A stretch of DNA of 32,324 nucleotides, from the NCBI GenBank assembly GCA_039105265.1, contig JAPFFF010000193.1, positions 1 to 32,324 of the forward strand. Reading direction: 5' to 3'. The position numbers were made by a program, and so were the translations under genes. The DNA is from Tritrichomonas musculus (Eukaryota; Parabasalia; Tritrichomonadida; Tritrichomonadidae). Positions 12,601 through 23,136 of the stretch are shown here, piece after piece (the first letter of the stretch is position 1; every line of letters begins with the position of its first letter). Under the pieces are notes generated by a model. The model ran no database searches. It was not told the origin of the DNA and worked only from the letters and a program-made list of their open reading frames with translations.

Positions 12601-14272
12601 GCCAAGGAACAACTCAGCCAAGGAACAACTTACCCAAGAAACAACTCAGCCAAGGAACAACTTACCCAAGAAACAACTCAGCCAAGGAACAACTTAGCAA
12701 AGAAACATCTCAGCCAAGAAACAACTCAGCCAAGGAACAATTCAGCCAAGAAACAACTCAGCCAAGAAACAACTCAGCCAAGGAACAACTTACCCAAGAA
12801 ACAACTCAGCCAAGGAACAACTTAGCAAAGAAACATCTCAGCCAAGAAACAACTCAGCCAAGGAACAACTCAGCCAAGGAACAACTTAGCAAAGAAACAT
12901 CTCAGCCAAGAAACAACTCAGCCAAGAAACAACTCAGCCAAGAAACAACTCAGCCAAGAAACAACTTACCCAAGAAACAACTCAGCCAAGGAACAACTCA
13001 GCCAAGGAGCAACTCAGCCAAGAAACAACTCAGCCAAGGAACAATTCAGCCAAGGAACAATTCAGCCAAGAAACAACTCAGCCAAGAAACAACTCAGCCA
13101 AGGAACAACTCAGCCAAGAAACAACTCAGCCAAGAAACAACTCAGCCAAGGAACAATTCAGCCAAGAAACAACTCAGCCAAGGAACAATTCAGCCAAGAA
13201 ACAACTCAGCCAAGGAACAACTTACCCAAGAAACAACTCAGCCAAGGAACAACTTAGCAAAGAAACATCTCAGCCAAGAAACAACTCAGCCAAGGAACAA
13301 CTCAGCCAAGGAACAACTTAGCAAAGAAACATCTCAGCCAAGAAATAACTCAGCCAAGGAACAATTCAGCCAAGAAACAACTCAGCCAAGAAACAACTCA
13401 GCCAAGGAACAACTTACCCAAGAAACAACTCAGCCAAGGAACAACTTAGCAAAGAAACATCTCAGCCAAGGAACAACTCAGCCAAGGAACAACTCAGCCA
13501 AGGAACAACTTAGCCAAGGAACAACTTAGCAAAGAAACATCTCAGCCAAGGAACAATTCAGCCAAGAAACAACTCAGCCAAGGAACAACTTACCCAAGAA
13601 ACAACTCAGCCAAGGAACAACTCAGCCAAGGAACAACTTACCCAAGAAACAACTCAGCCAAGGAACAATTCAGCCAAGAAACAACTCAGCCAAGAAACAA
13701 CTCAGCCAAGAAACAACTCAGCCAAGGAACAACTTACCCAAGAAACAACTCAGCCAAGGAACAACTTAGCAAAGAAACATCTCAGCCAAGAAACAACTCA
13801 GCCAAGGAACAACTCAGCCAAGGAACAACTCAGCCAAGAAACAACTCAGCCAAGGAACAACTTACCCAAGAAACAACTCAGCCAAGGAACAACTTAGCAA
13901 AGAAACATCTCAGCCAAGAAACAACTCAGCCAAGGAACAACTCAGCCAAGGAACAACTTACCCAAGAAACAACTCAGCCAAGGAACAACTTACCCAAGAA
14001 ACAACTCAGCCAAGGAACAACTTAGCAAAGAAACATCTCAGCCAAGAAACAACTCAGCCAAGGAACAATTCAGCCAAGAAACAACTCAGCCAAGGAACAA
14101 CTTACCCAAGAAACAACTCAGCCAAGAAACAATTCAGCCAAGAAACATCTCAGCCAAGGAACAACTCAGCCAAGGAACAATTCAGCCAAGAAACAACTCA
14201 GCCAAGGAACAACTTACCCAAGAAACAACTCAGCCAAGGAACAACTTAGCAAAGAAACATCTCAGCCAAGAA

Positions 14273-15632
14273 ACAACTCAGCCAAGAAACAACTCAGCCA
14301 AGAAACAACTCAGCCAAGGAACAACTTACCCAAGAAACAACTCAGCCAAGGAACAACTTAGCAAAGAAACATCTCAGCCAAGAAACAACTCAGCCAAGGA
14401 ACAACTCAGCCAAGGAACAACTCAGCCAAGAAACAACTCAGCCAAGGAACAACTTACCCAAGAAACAACTCAGCCAAGGAACAACTTAGCAAAGAAACAT
14501 CTCAGCCAAGAAACAACTCAGCCAAGGAACAACTCAGCCAAGGAACAACTTACCCAAGAAACAACTCAGCCAAGGAACAACTTACCCAAGAAACAACTCA
14601 GCCAAGGAACAACTTAGCAAAGAAACATCTCAGCCAAGAAACAACTCAGCCAAGGAACAATTCAGCCAAGAAACAACTCAGCCAAGGAACAACTTACCCA
14701 AGAAACAACTCAGCCAAGAAACAACTTAGCAAAGAAACATCTCAGCCAAGAAACAACTCAGCCAAGGAACAATTCAGCCAAGAAACAACTCAGCCAAGAA
14801 ACAACTCAGCCAAGAAACAACTCAGCCAAGGAACAACTTACCCAAGAAACAACTCAGCCAAGGAACAACTTAGCAAAGAAACATCTCAGCCAAGAAACAA
14901 CTCAGCCAAGGAACAACTCAGCCAAGGAACAACTCAGCAAAGAAACAAATCAGCCAAGGAACAACTTACCCAAGAAACAACTCAGCCAAGGAACAACTTA
15001 GCAAAGAAACATCTCAGCCAAGAAACAACTCAGCCAAGGAACAACTTAGCAAAGAAACATCTCAGCCAAGAAACAACTCAGCCAAGGAACAATTCAGCCA
15101 AGGAACAATTCAGCCAAGAAACAACTCAGCCAAGAAACAACTCAGCCAAGGAACAACTCAGCCAAGAAACAACTCAGCCAAGAAACAACTCAGCCAAGGA
15201 ACAACTTACCCAAGAAACAACTCAGCCAAGGAACAACTTAGCAAAGAAACAACTCAGCCAAGAAACAACTCAGCCAAGGAACAACTCAGCCAAGGAACAA
15301 CTTACCCAAGAAACAACTCAGCCAAGGAACAACTTACCCAAGAAACAACTCAGCCAAGGAACAACTTAGCAAAAAAACATCTCAGCCAAGAAACAACTCA
15401 GCCAAGGAACAATTCAGCCAAGAAACAACTCAGCCAAGAAACAACTCAGCCAAGGAACAACTTACCCAAGAAACAACTCAGCCAAGGAACAACTTAGCAA
15501 AGAAACATCTCAGCCAAGAAACAACTCAGCCAAGGAACAATTCAGCCAAGAAACAACTCAGCCAAGAAACAACTCAGCCAAGAAACAACTCAGCCAAGGA
15601 ACAACTTACCCAAGAAACAACTCAGCCAAGGA
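14273..15632 (+). repeat. Second duplication, left copy (85 units)
   Basis: This stretch matches 29273-30632 line for line at an offset of 15,000 bp. The only mismatch I noticed is 15374 A versus 30374 G. It includes a Y+X pair and the less common T-A-A word near 15233-15280, so the match is not trivial. After the block the two copies continue alike with a 160-bp (10-unit) change in offset until about 16.26/31.42 kb, where the left copy enters family II and the right does not. Confidence 0.72.
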
Positions 15633-16288
15633 ACAACTTACCCAAGAAACAACTCAGCCAAGGAACAATTCAGCCAAGAAACAACTCAGCCAAGAAACAA
15701 CTCAGCCAAGGAACAACTCAGCCAAGAAACAACTCAGCCAAGAAACAACTCAGCCAAGGAACAACTTACCCAAGAAACAACTCAGCCAAGGAACAACTTA
15801 GCAAAGAAACATCTCAGCCAAGAAACAACTCAGCCAAGGAACAACTCAGCCAAGGAACAACTTACCCAAGAAACAACTCAGCCAAGGAACAACTTACCCA
15901 AGAAACAACTCAGCCAAGGAACAACTTAGCAAAGAAACATCTCAGCCAAGAAACAACTCAGCCAAGGAACAATTCAGCCAAGAAACAACTCAGCCAAGAA
16001 ACAACTCAGCCAAGGAACAACTTACCCAAGAAACAACTCAGCCAAGGAACAACTCAGCCAAGGAACAACTTACCCAAGAAACAACTCAGCCAAGGAACAA
16101 CTTAGCAAAGAAACATCTCAGCCAAGAAACAACTCAGCCAAGGAACAACTCAGCCAAGGAACAACTTACCCAAGAAACAACTCAGCCAAGGAACAACTTA
16201 CCCAAGAAACAACTCAGCCAAGGAACAACTTAGCAAAGAAACATCTCAGCCAAGAAACAACTCAGCCAAGGAACAATTCAGCCAAGAA

Positions 16289-17984
16289 ACAACTCAGCAA
16301 AGGAACAACTCAGCAAAGGAACAACTTACCCAAGGAGCAACTCAGACAAGGAGCAACTCAGCCAAGGAACAACTCAGCCAATGAACAATTCAGCCAAGAA
16401 ACAACTCAGCCAAGGAACAATTCAGCCAAGAAACAACTCAGCAAAGGAACAACTCAGCCAAGGAACAACTTACCCAAGGAGCAACTCAGCCAAGGAGCAA
16501 CTCAGCCAAGAAACAACTCAGCCAAGGAACAATTCAGCCAAGGAACAATTCAGCCAAGAAACAACTCAGCAAAGGAACAACTCAGCCAAGGAACAACTTA
16601 CCCAAGGAGCAACTCAGCCAAGGAGCAACTCAGCCAAGAAACAACTCAGCCAAGGAACAATTCAGCCAATGAACAATTCAGCCAAGAAACAACTCAGCCA
16701 AGGAACAATTCAGCCAAGAAACAACTCAGCAAAGGAACAACTCAGCCAAGGAACAACTTACCCAAGGAGCAACTCAGCCAAGGAGCAACTCAGCCAAGAA
16801 ACAACTCAGCCAAGGAACAATTCAGCCAAGGAACAATTCAGCCAAGAAACAACTCAGCCAAGGAACAATTCAGCCAAGAAACAACTCAGCCAAGAAACAA
16901 CTCAGCCAAGAAACAACTCAGCCAATGAACAATTCAGCCAAGAAACAACTCAGCCAAGGAACAATTCAGCCAAGAAACAACTCAGTAAAGGAACAACTCA
17001 GCCAAGGAACAACTTACCCAAGGAGCAATTCAGCCAAGAAACAACTCAGCAAAGGAACAACTCAGCCAAGGAACAACTTAGCCAAGGAACAACTCAGCCA
17101 AGGAACAACTCAGCCAAAGAACAATTCAGCCAAGGAACAATTCAGCCAAGAAACAACTCAGCCAAGGAACAATTCAGCCAAGAAACAACTCAGCCAAGAA
17201 ACAACTCAGCCAAGAAACAACTCAGCCAAGAAACAACTCAGCCAAGGAACAATTCAGCCAAGAAACAACTCAGTAAAGGAACAATTCAGCCAAGAAACAA
17301 CTTAGCCAAGGAGCAACTCAGCCAAGAAACAACTCAGCAAAGGAACAACTCAGCCAAGGAACAACTTAGCCAAGGAACAACTCAGCCAAGGAACAACTCA
17401 GCCAAAGAACAATTCAGCCAAGAAACAACTCAGCAAAGGAACAACTCAGCCAAGGAACAACTTACCCAAGGAGCAACTCAGCCAAGGAGCAACTCAGCCA
17501 AGAAACAACTCAGCCAAGGAACAATCCAGCCAAGAAACAACTCAGCAAAGGAACAACTTACCCAAGAAGCAACTCAGCCAAGGAGCAACTCAGCCAAGAA
17601 ACAACTCAGCCAAGGAACAATTCAGCCAAGAAACAACTCAGCAAAGGAACAACTTACCCAAGAAGCAACTCAGCCAAAAATCAACTTAGCCAAGGAGCAA
17701 CTCAGCCAAGAAACAACTCAGCAAAGGAACAACTCAGCCAAAGAACAACTTAGCCAAGGAACAACTCAGCCAAGGAACAACTCAGCCAAAGAACAATTCA
17801 GCCAAGAAACAACTCAGCAAAGGAACAACTCAGCCAAGGAACAACTTACCCAAGGAGCAACTCAGCCAAGAAGCAACTCAGCCAAGAAACAACTCAGCCA
17901 AGGAACAATCCAGCCAAGAAACAACTCAGCAAAGGAACAACTTACCCAAGGAGCAACTCAGCCAAGGAGCAACTCAGCCAAGGA
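16289..17984 (+). repeat. Family II subarray, block 3 (106 units)
   Basis: Block 3 has the same left border as block 1, 12,992 bp (812 units) downstream, with the diagnostic GCAACTCAGACAAGGA unit at 16337 and ATG-creating units at 16381, 16669 and 16925 at the standard 288/256-bp spacing. CAGTAAAGG units are at 16977 and 17265, and an AATCAAC junction is at 17681. The content follows block 1 until about 17.98 kb, where it switches to F, A and then P-G-T-H units. It lacks the last roughly 40 units of block 1. It shares with the 18.7-kb block, and not with block 1, a G-to-A change (AGAAGCAAC near 17870). A 638-codon open frame (16381-18297) begins here and runs into family I DNA, which argues against it being a conserved gene. 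Confidence 0.85.
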
Positions 17985-18656
17985 ACAACTCAGCCAAGAA
18001 ACAATTCAGCCAAGAAACAACTCAGCCAAGGAACAATTCAGCCAAGAAACAACTCAGCCAAGAAACAACTCAGCCAAGGAACAACTCAGCCAAGAAACAA
18101 CTCAGCCAAGAAACAACTCAGCCAAGGAACAACTTACCCAAGAAACAACTCAGCCAAGGAACAACTTAGCAAAGAAACATCTCAGCCAAGAAACAACTCA
18201 GCCAAGGAACAACTCAGCCAAGGAACAACTTACCCAAGAAACAACTCAGCCAAGGAACAACTTACCCAAGAAACAACTCAGCCAAGGAACAACTTAGCAA
18301 AGAAACATCTCAGCCAAGAAACAACTCAGCCAAGGAACAATTCAGCCAAGAAACAACTCAGCCAAGAAACAACTCAGCCAAGGAACAACTTACCCAAGAA
18401 ACAACTCAGCCAAGGAACAACTCAGCCAAGGAACAACTTACCCAAGAAACAACTCAGCCAAGGAACAACTTAGCAAAGAAACATCTCAGCCAAGAAACAA
18501 CTCAGCCAAGGAACAACTCAGCCAAGGAACAACTTACCCAAGAAACAACTCAGCCAAGGAACAACTTACCCAAGAAACAACTCAGCCAAGGAACAACTTA
18601 GCAAAGAAACATCTCAGCCAAGAAACAACTCAGCCAAGGAACAATTCAGCCAAGAA
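17985..18656 (+). repeat. Family I subarray, segment 4
   Basis: Forty-two units separate family II blocks 3 and 4. The segment begins with A and F units and then gives standard P-G-T-H words. From 18497 onward it matches the stretch starting at 3137, so the left edge of the large duplication lies inside this segment. No gene is seen. Confidence 0.82.
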
Positions 18657-20992
18657 ACAACTCAGCAAAGGAACAACTCAGCAAAGGAACAACTTACCCA
18701 AGGAGCAACTCAGACAAGGAGCAACTCAGCCAAGGAACAACTCAGCCAATGAACAATTCAGCCAAGAAACAACTCAGCCAAGGAACAATTCAGCCAAGAA
18801 ACAACTCAGCAAAGGAACAACTCAGCCAAGGAACAACTTACCCAAGGAGCAACTCAGCCAAGGAGCAACTCAGCCAAGAAACAACTCAGCCAAGGAACAA
18901 TTCAGCCAAGGAACAATTCAGCCAAGAAACAACTCAGCAAAGGAACAACTCAGCCAAGGAACAACTTACCCAAGGAGCAACTCAGCCAAGGAGCAACTCA
19001 GCCAAGAAACAACTCAGCCAAGGAACAATTCAGCCAATGAACAATTCAGCCAAGAAACAACTCAGCCAAGGAACAATTCAGCCAAGAAACAACTCAGCAA
19101 AGGAACAACTCAGCCAAGGAACAACTTACCCAAGGAGCAACTCAGCCAAGGAGCAACTCAGCCAAGAAACAACTCAGCCAAGGAACAATTCAGCCAAGGA
19201 ACAATTCAGCCAAGAAACAACTCAGCCAAGGAACAATTCAGCCAAGAAACAACTCAGCCAAGAAACAACTCAGCCAAGAAACAACTCAGCCAATGAACAA
19301 TTCAGCCAAGAAACAACTCAGCCAAGGAACAATTCAGCCAAGAAACAACTCAGTAAAGGAACAACTCAGCCAAGGAACAACTTACCCAAGGAGCAATTCA
19401 GCCAAGAAACAACTCAGCAAAGGAACAACTCAGCCAAGGAACAACTTAGCCAAGGAACAACTCAGCCAAGGAACAACTCAGCCAAAGAACAATTCAGCCA
19501 AGGAACAATTCAGCCAAGAAACAACTCAGCCAAGGAACAATTCAGCCAAGAAACAACTCAGCCAAGAAACAACTCAGCCAAGAAACAACTCAGCCAAGAA
19601 ACAACTCAGCCAAGGAACAATTCAGCCAAGAAACAACTCAGTAAAGGAACAATTCAGCCAAGAAACAACTTAGCCAAGGAGCAACTCAGCCAAGAAACAA
19701 CTCAGCAAAGGAACAACTCAGCCAAGGAACAACTTAGCCAAGGAACAACTCAGCCAAGGAACAACTCAGCCAAAGAACAATTCAGCCAAGAAACAACTCA
19801 GCAAAGGAACAACTCAGCCAAGGAACAACTTACCCAAGGAGCAACTCAGCCAAGGAGCAACTCAGCCAAGAAACAACTCAGCCAAGGAACAATCCAGCCA
19901 AGAAACAACTCAGCAAAGGAACAACTTACCCAAGAAGCAACTCAGCCAAGGAGCAACTCAGCCAAGAAACAACTCAGCCAAGGAACAATTCAGCCAAGAA
20001 ACAACTCAGCAAAGGAACAACTTACCCAAGAAGCAACTCAGCCAAAAATCAACTTAGCCAAGGAGCAACTCAGCCAAGAAACAACTCAGCAAAGGAACAA
20101 CTCAGCCAAAGAACAACTTAGCCAAGGAACAACTCAGCCAAGGAACAACTCAGCCAAAGAACAATTCAGCCAAGAAACAACTCAGCAAAGGAACAACTCA
20201 GCCAAGGAACAACTTACCCAAGGAGCAACTCAGCCAAGAAGCAACTCAGCCAAGAAACAACTCAGCCAAGGAACAATCCAGCCAAGAAACAACTCAGCAA
20301 AGGAACAACTTACCCAAGGAGCAACTCAGCCAAGGAGCAACTCAGCCAAGGAACAACTCAGCCAAGAAACAATTCAGCAAAGGAACAACTTACCCAAGAA
20401 GCAACTCAGCCAAAAATCAACTTAGCCAAGGAGCAACTCAGCCAAGGAACAATTCAGCCAAGAAACAACTCAGCAAAGGAACAACTCAGCCAAGGAACAA
20501 CTTACCCAAGGAGCAACTCAGCCAAGGAGCAACTCAGCCAAGAAACAACTCAGCCAAGGAACAATTCAGCCAAGAAACAACTCAGCAAAGGAACAACTTA
20601 CCCAAGGAGCAACTCAGCCAAGGAGCAACTCAGCCAAGGAACAACTCAGCAAAGGAACAATTCAGCAAAGGAACAACTTACCCAAGAAGCAACTCAGCCA
20701 AAAATCAACTTAGCCAAGGAGCAACTCAGCCAAAAAACAACTTAGCCAAGGAACAACTCAGCCAAGGAACAACTCAGCCAAAGAACAATTCAGCCAAGAA
20801 ACAACTCAGCAAAGGAACAACTCAGCCAAGGAACAACTTACCCAAGGAGCAACTCAGCCAAGGAGCAACTCAGCCAAGAAACAACTCAGCCAAGAAACAA
20901 TCCAGCCAAGAAACAACTCAGCAAAGGAACAACTTACCCAAGAAGCAACTCATCCAAAAAACAACTTAGCCAAGGAGCAACTCAGCCAAGAA
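18657..20992 (+). repeat. Family II subarray, block 4 (near-identical copy of block 1)
   Basis: Block 4 is the copy of 3297-5632 at an offset of exactly 15,360 bp (960 units), with the same length of 146 units. The diagnostic unit is at 18705 and ATG-creating units are at 18749, 19037 and 19293. Differences I could spot against block 1 are few: G at 4879 versus A at 20239, and two changes near 5291-5295 versus 20651-20655. The contained 558-codon frame (18749-20425) encodes the same peptide as in block 1, as expected for a recent copy. Confidence 0.87.
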
Positions 20993-22368
20993 ACAACTCA
21001 GCCAAGGAACAATTCAGCCAAGAAACAACTCAGCCAAGGAACAATTCAGCCAAGAAACAACTCAGCCAAGAAACAACTCAGCCAAGGAACAATTCAGCCA
21101 AGAAACAACTCAGCCAAGGAACAATTCAGCCAAGAAACAACTCAGCCAAGGAACAACTTACCCAAGAAACAACTCAGCCAAGGAACAACTTAGCAAAGAA
21201 ACATCTCAGCCAAGAAACAACTCAGCCAAGGAACAATTCAGCCAAGAAACAACTCAGCCAAGAAACAACTCAGCCAAGGAACAACTTACCCAAGAAACAA
21301 CTCAGCCAAGGAACAACTTAGCAAAGAAACATCTCAGCCAAGAAACAACTCAGCCAAGGAACAATTCAGCCAAGAAACAACTCAGCCAAGAAACAACTCA
21401 GCCAAGAAACAACTCAGCCAAGGAACAACTTACCCAAGAAACAACTCAGCCAAGGAACAACTTAGCAAAGAAACATCTCAGCCAAGAAACAACTCAGCCA
21501 AGGAACAACTCAGCCAAGGAACAACTCAGCAAAGAAACAAATCAGCCAAGGAACAACTTACCCAAGAAACAACTTACCCAAGAAACAACTCAGCCAAGGA
21601 ACAACTTAGCAAAGAAACATCTCAGCCAAGAAACAACTCAGCCAAGGAACAATTCAGCCAAGAAACAACTCAGCCAAGAAACAACTCAGCCAAGGAACAA
21701 CTTACCCAAGAAACAACTCAGCCAAGGAACAACTCAGCCAAGGAACAACTTACCCAAGAAACAACTCAGCCAAGGAACAACTTAGCAAAGAAACATCTCA
21801 GCCAAGAAACAACTCAGCCAAGGAACAACTCAGCCAAGGAACAACTTACCCAAGAAACAACTCAGCCAAGGAACAACTTACCCAAGAAACAACTCAGCCA
21901 AGGAACAACTTAGCAAAGAAACATCTCAGCCAAGAAACAACTCAGCCAAGGAACAATTCAGCCAAGAAACAACTCAGCCAAGAAACAACTCAGCCAAGGA
22001 ACAACTTACCCAAGAAACAACTCAGCCAAGGAACAACTTAGCAAAGAAACATCTCAGCCAAGAAACAACTCAGCCAAGGAACAATTCAGCCAAGAAACAA
22101 CTCAGCCAAGAGACAACTCAGCCAAGAAACAACTCAGCCAAGAAACAACTCAGCCAAGAAACAACTCAGCCAAGAAACAACTTACCCAAGAAACAACTCA
22201 GCCAAGGAACAACTCAGCCAAGGAACAACTCAGCCAAGGAACAACTCAGCCAAGAAACAACTCAGCCAAGGAACAACTTACCCAAGAAACAACTCAGCCA
22301 AGGAACAACTTAGCAAAGAAACATCTCAGCCAAGAAACAACTCAGCCAAGGAACAATTCAGCCAAGAA
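20993..22368 (+). repeat. Family I subarray, segment 5
   Basis: This is the copy of 5633-7008 at a 15,360-bp offset, again 86 units. It shares the Y+X pair (about 21521-21552) and the rare unit ending AG at 22112. Two adjacent P units near 21553-21584 are a local difference from the left copy. No gene is seen. Confidence 0.83.
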
Positions 22369-23136
22369 ACAACTCAGCAAAGGAACAACTCAGCAAAGGA
22401 ACAACTTACCCAAGGAGCAACTCAGACAAGGAGCAACTCAGCCAAGGAACAACTCAGCCAATGAACAATTCAGCCAAGAAACAACTCAGCCAAGGAACAA
22501 TTCAGCCAAGAAACAACTCAGCAAAGGAACAACTCAGCCAAGGAACAACTTACCCAAGGAGCAACTCAGCCAAGGAGCAACTCAGCCAAGAAACAACTCA
22601 GCCAAGGAACAATTCAGCCAAGGAACAATTCAGCCAAGAAACAACTCAGCAAAGGAACAACTCAGCCAAGGAACAACTTACCCAAGGAGCAACTCAGCCA
22701 AGGAGCAACTCAGCCAAGAAACAACTCAGCCAAGGAACAATTCAGCCAATGAACAATTCAGCCAAGAAACAACTCAGCCAAGGAACAATTCAGCCAAGAA
22801 ACAACTCAGCAAAGGAACAACTCAGCCAAGGAACAACTTACCCAAGGAGCAACTCAGCCAAGGAGCAACTCAGCCAAGAAACAACTCAGCCAAGGAACAA
22901 TTCAGCCAAGGAACAATTCAGCCAAGAAACAACTCAGCCAAGGAACAATTCAGCCAAGAAACAACTCAGCCAAGAAACAACTCAGCCAAGAAACAACTCA
23001 GCCAATGAACAATTCAGCCAAGAAACAACTCAGCCAAGGAATAATTCAGCCAAGAAACAACTCAGTAAAGGAACAACTCAGCCAAGGAACAACTTACCCA
23101 AGGAGCAATTCAGCCAAGAAACAACTCAGCAAAGGA
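22369..23136 (+). repeat. Family II subarray, block 5 (48 units)
   Basis: Block 5 is the copy of block 2 at an offset of 15,360 bp up to 22620 and 15,488 bp from 22749 on, because it retains the 128-bp word (8 units) missing from block 2. The diagnostic unit is at 22417 and ATG-creating units are at 22461, 22749 and 23005 with 288/256-bp spacing. A private C-to-T change at 23042 gives ATAATTC. The right border is equivalent to that of block 2, so the truncation preceded the long-range duplication. Confidence 0.85.

Larger units (their letters stand above)
7649..16288 (+). repeat. Family I subarray, segment 3 (longest, 540 units)
   Basis: This is a continuous run of P-G-T-H words. T units read between 10.88 and 12.13 kb start at 10881, 11009, 11153, 11281, 11473, 11601, 11777, 11905, 12033 and 12129, giving spacings of 8, 9, 8, 12, 8, 11, 8, 8 and 6 units: an imperfect higher-order repeat with a mode of 128 bp. 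Two family II-type units stand alone: the ATG-creating unit at 8513-8528 and a GCAACTCAGCCAAGAA unit at 13009. Y+X pairs mark about 9729, 11225 and 14929. Units beginning ATAACT occur at 7889 and near 13345. No gene, RNA or unrelated insertion is visible in these 8.6 kb. Confidence 0.88.

Noticed and set aside
16381-18297. 638-codon plus-strand open frame as a protein-coding gene, perhaps a repetitive secreted or silk-like protein
   Set aside because: It contains nothing but the 16-residue repeat, has no signal peptide or unique ends, starts at a unit mutation with a weak start context (C at -3, A at +4), crosses from family II into family I DNA, and ends only where a TAG-bearing T unit happens to be in frame.
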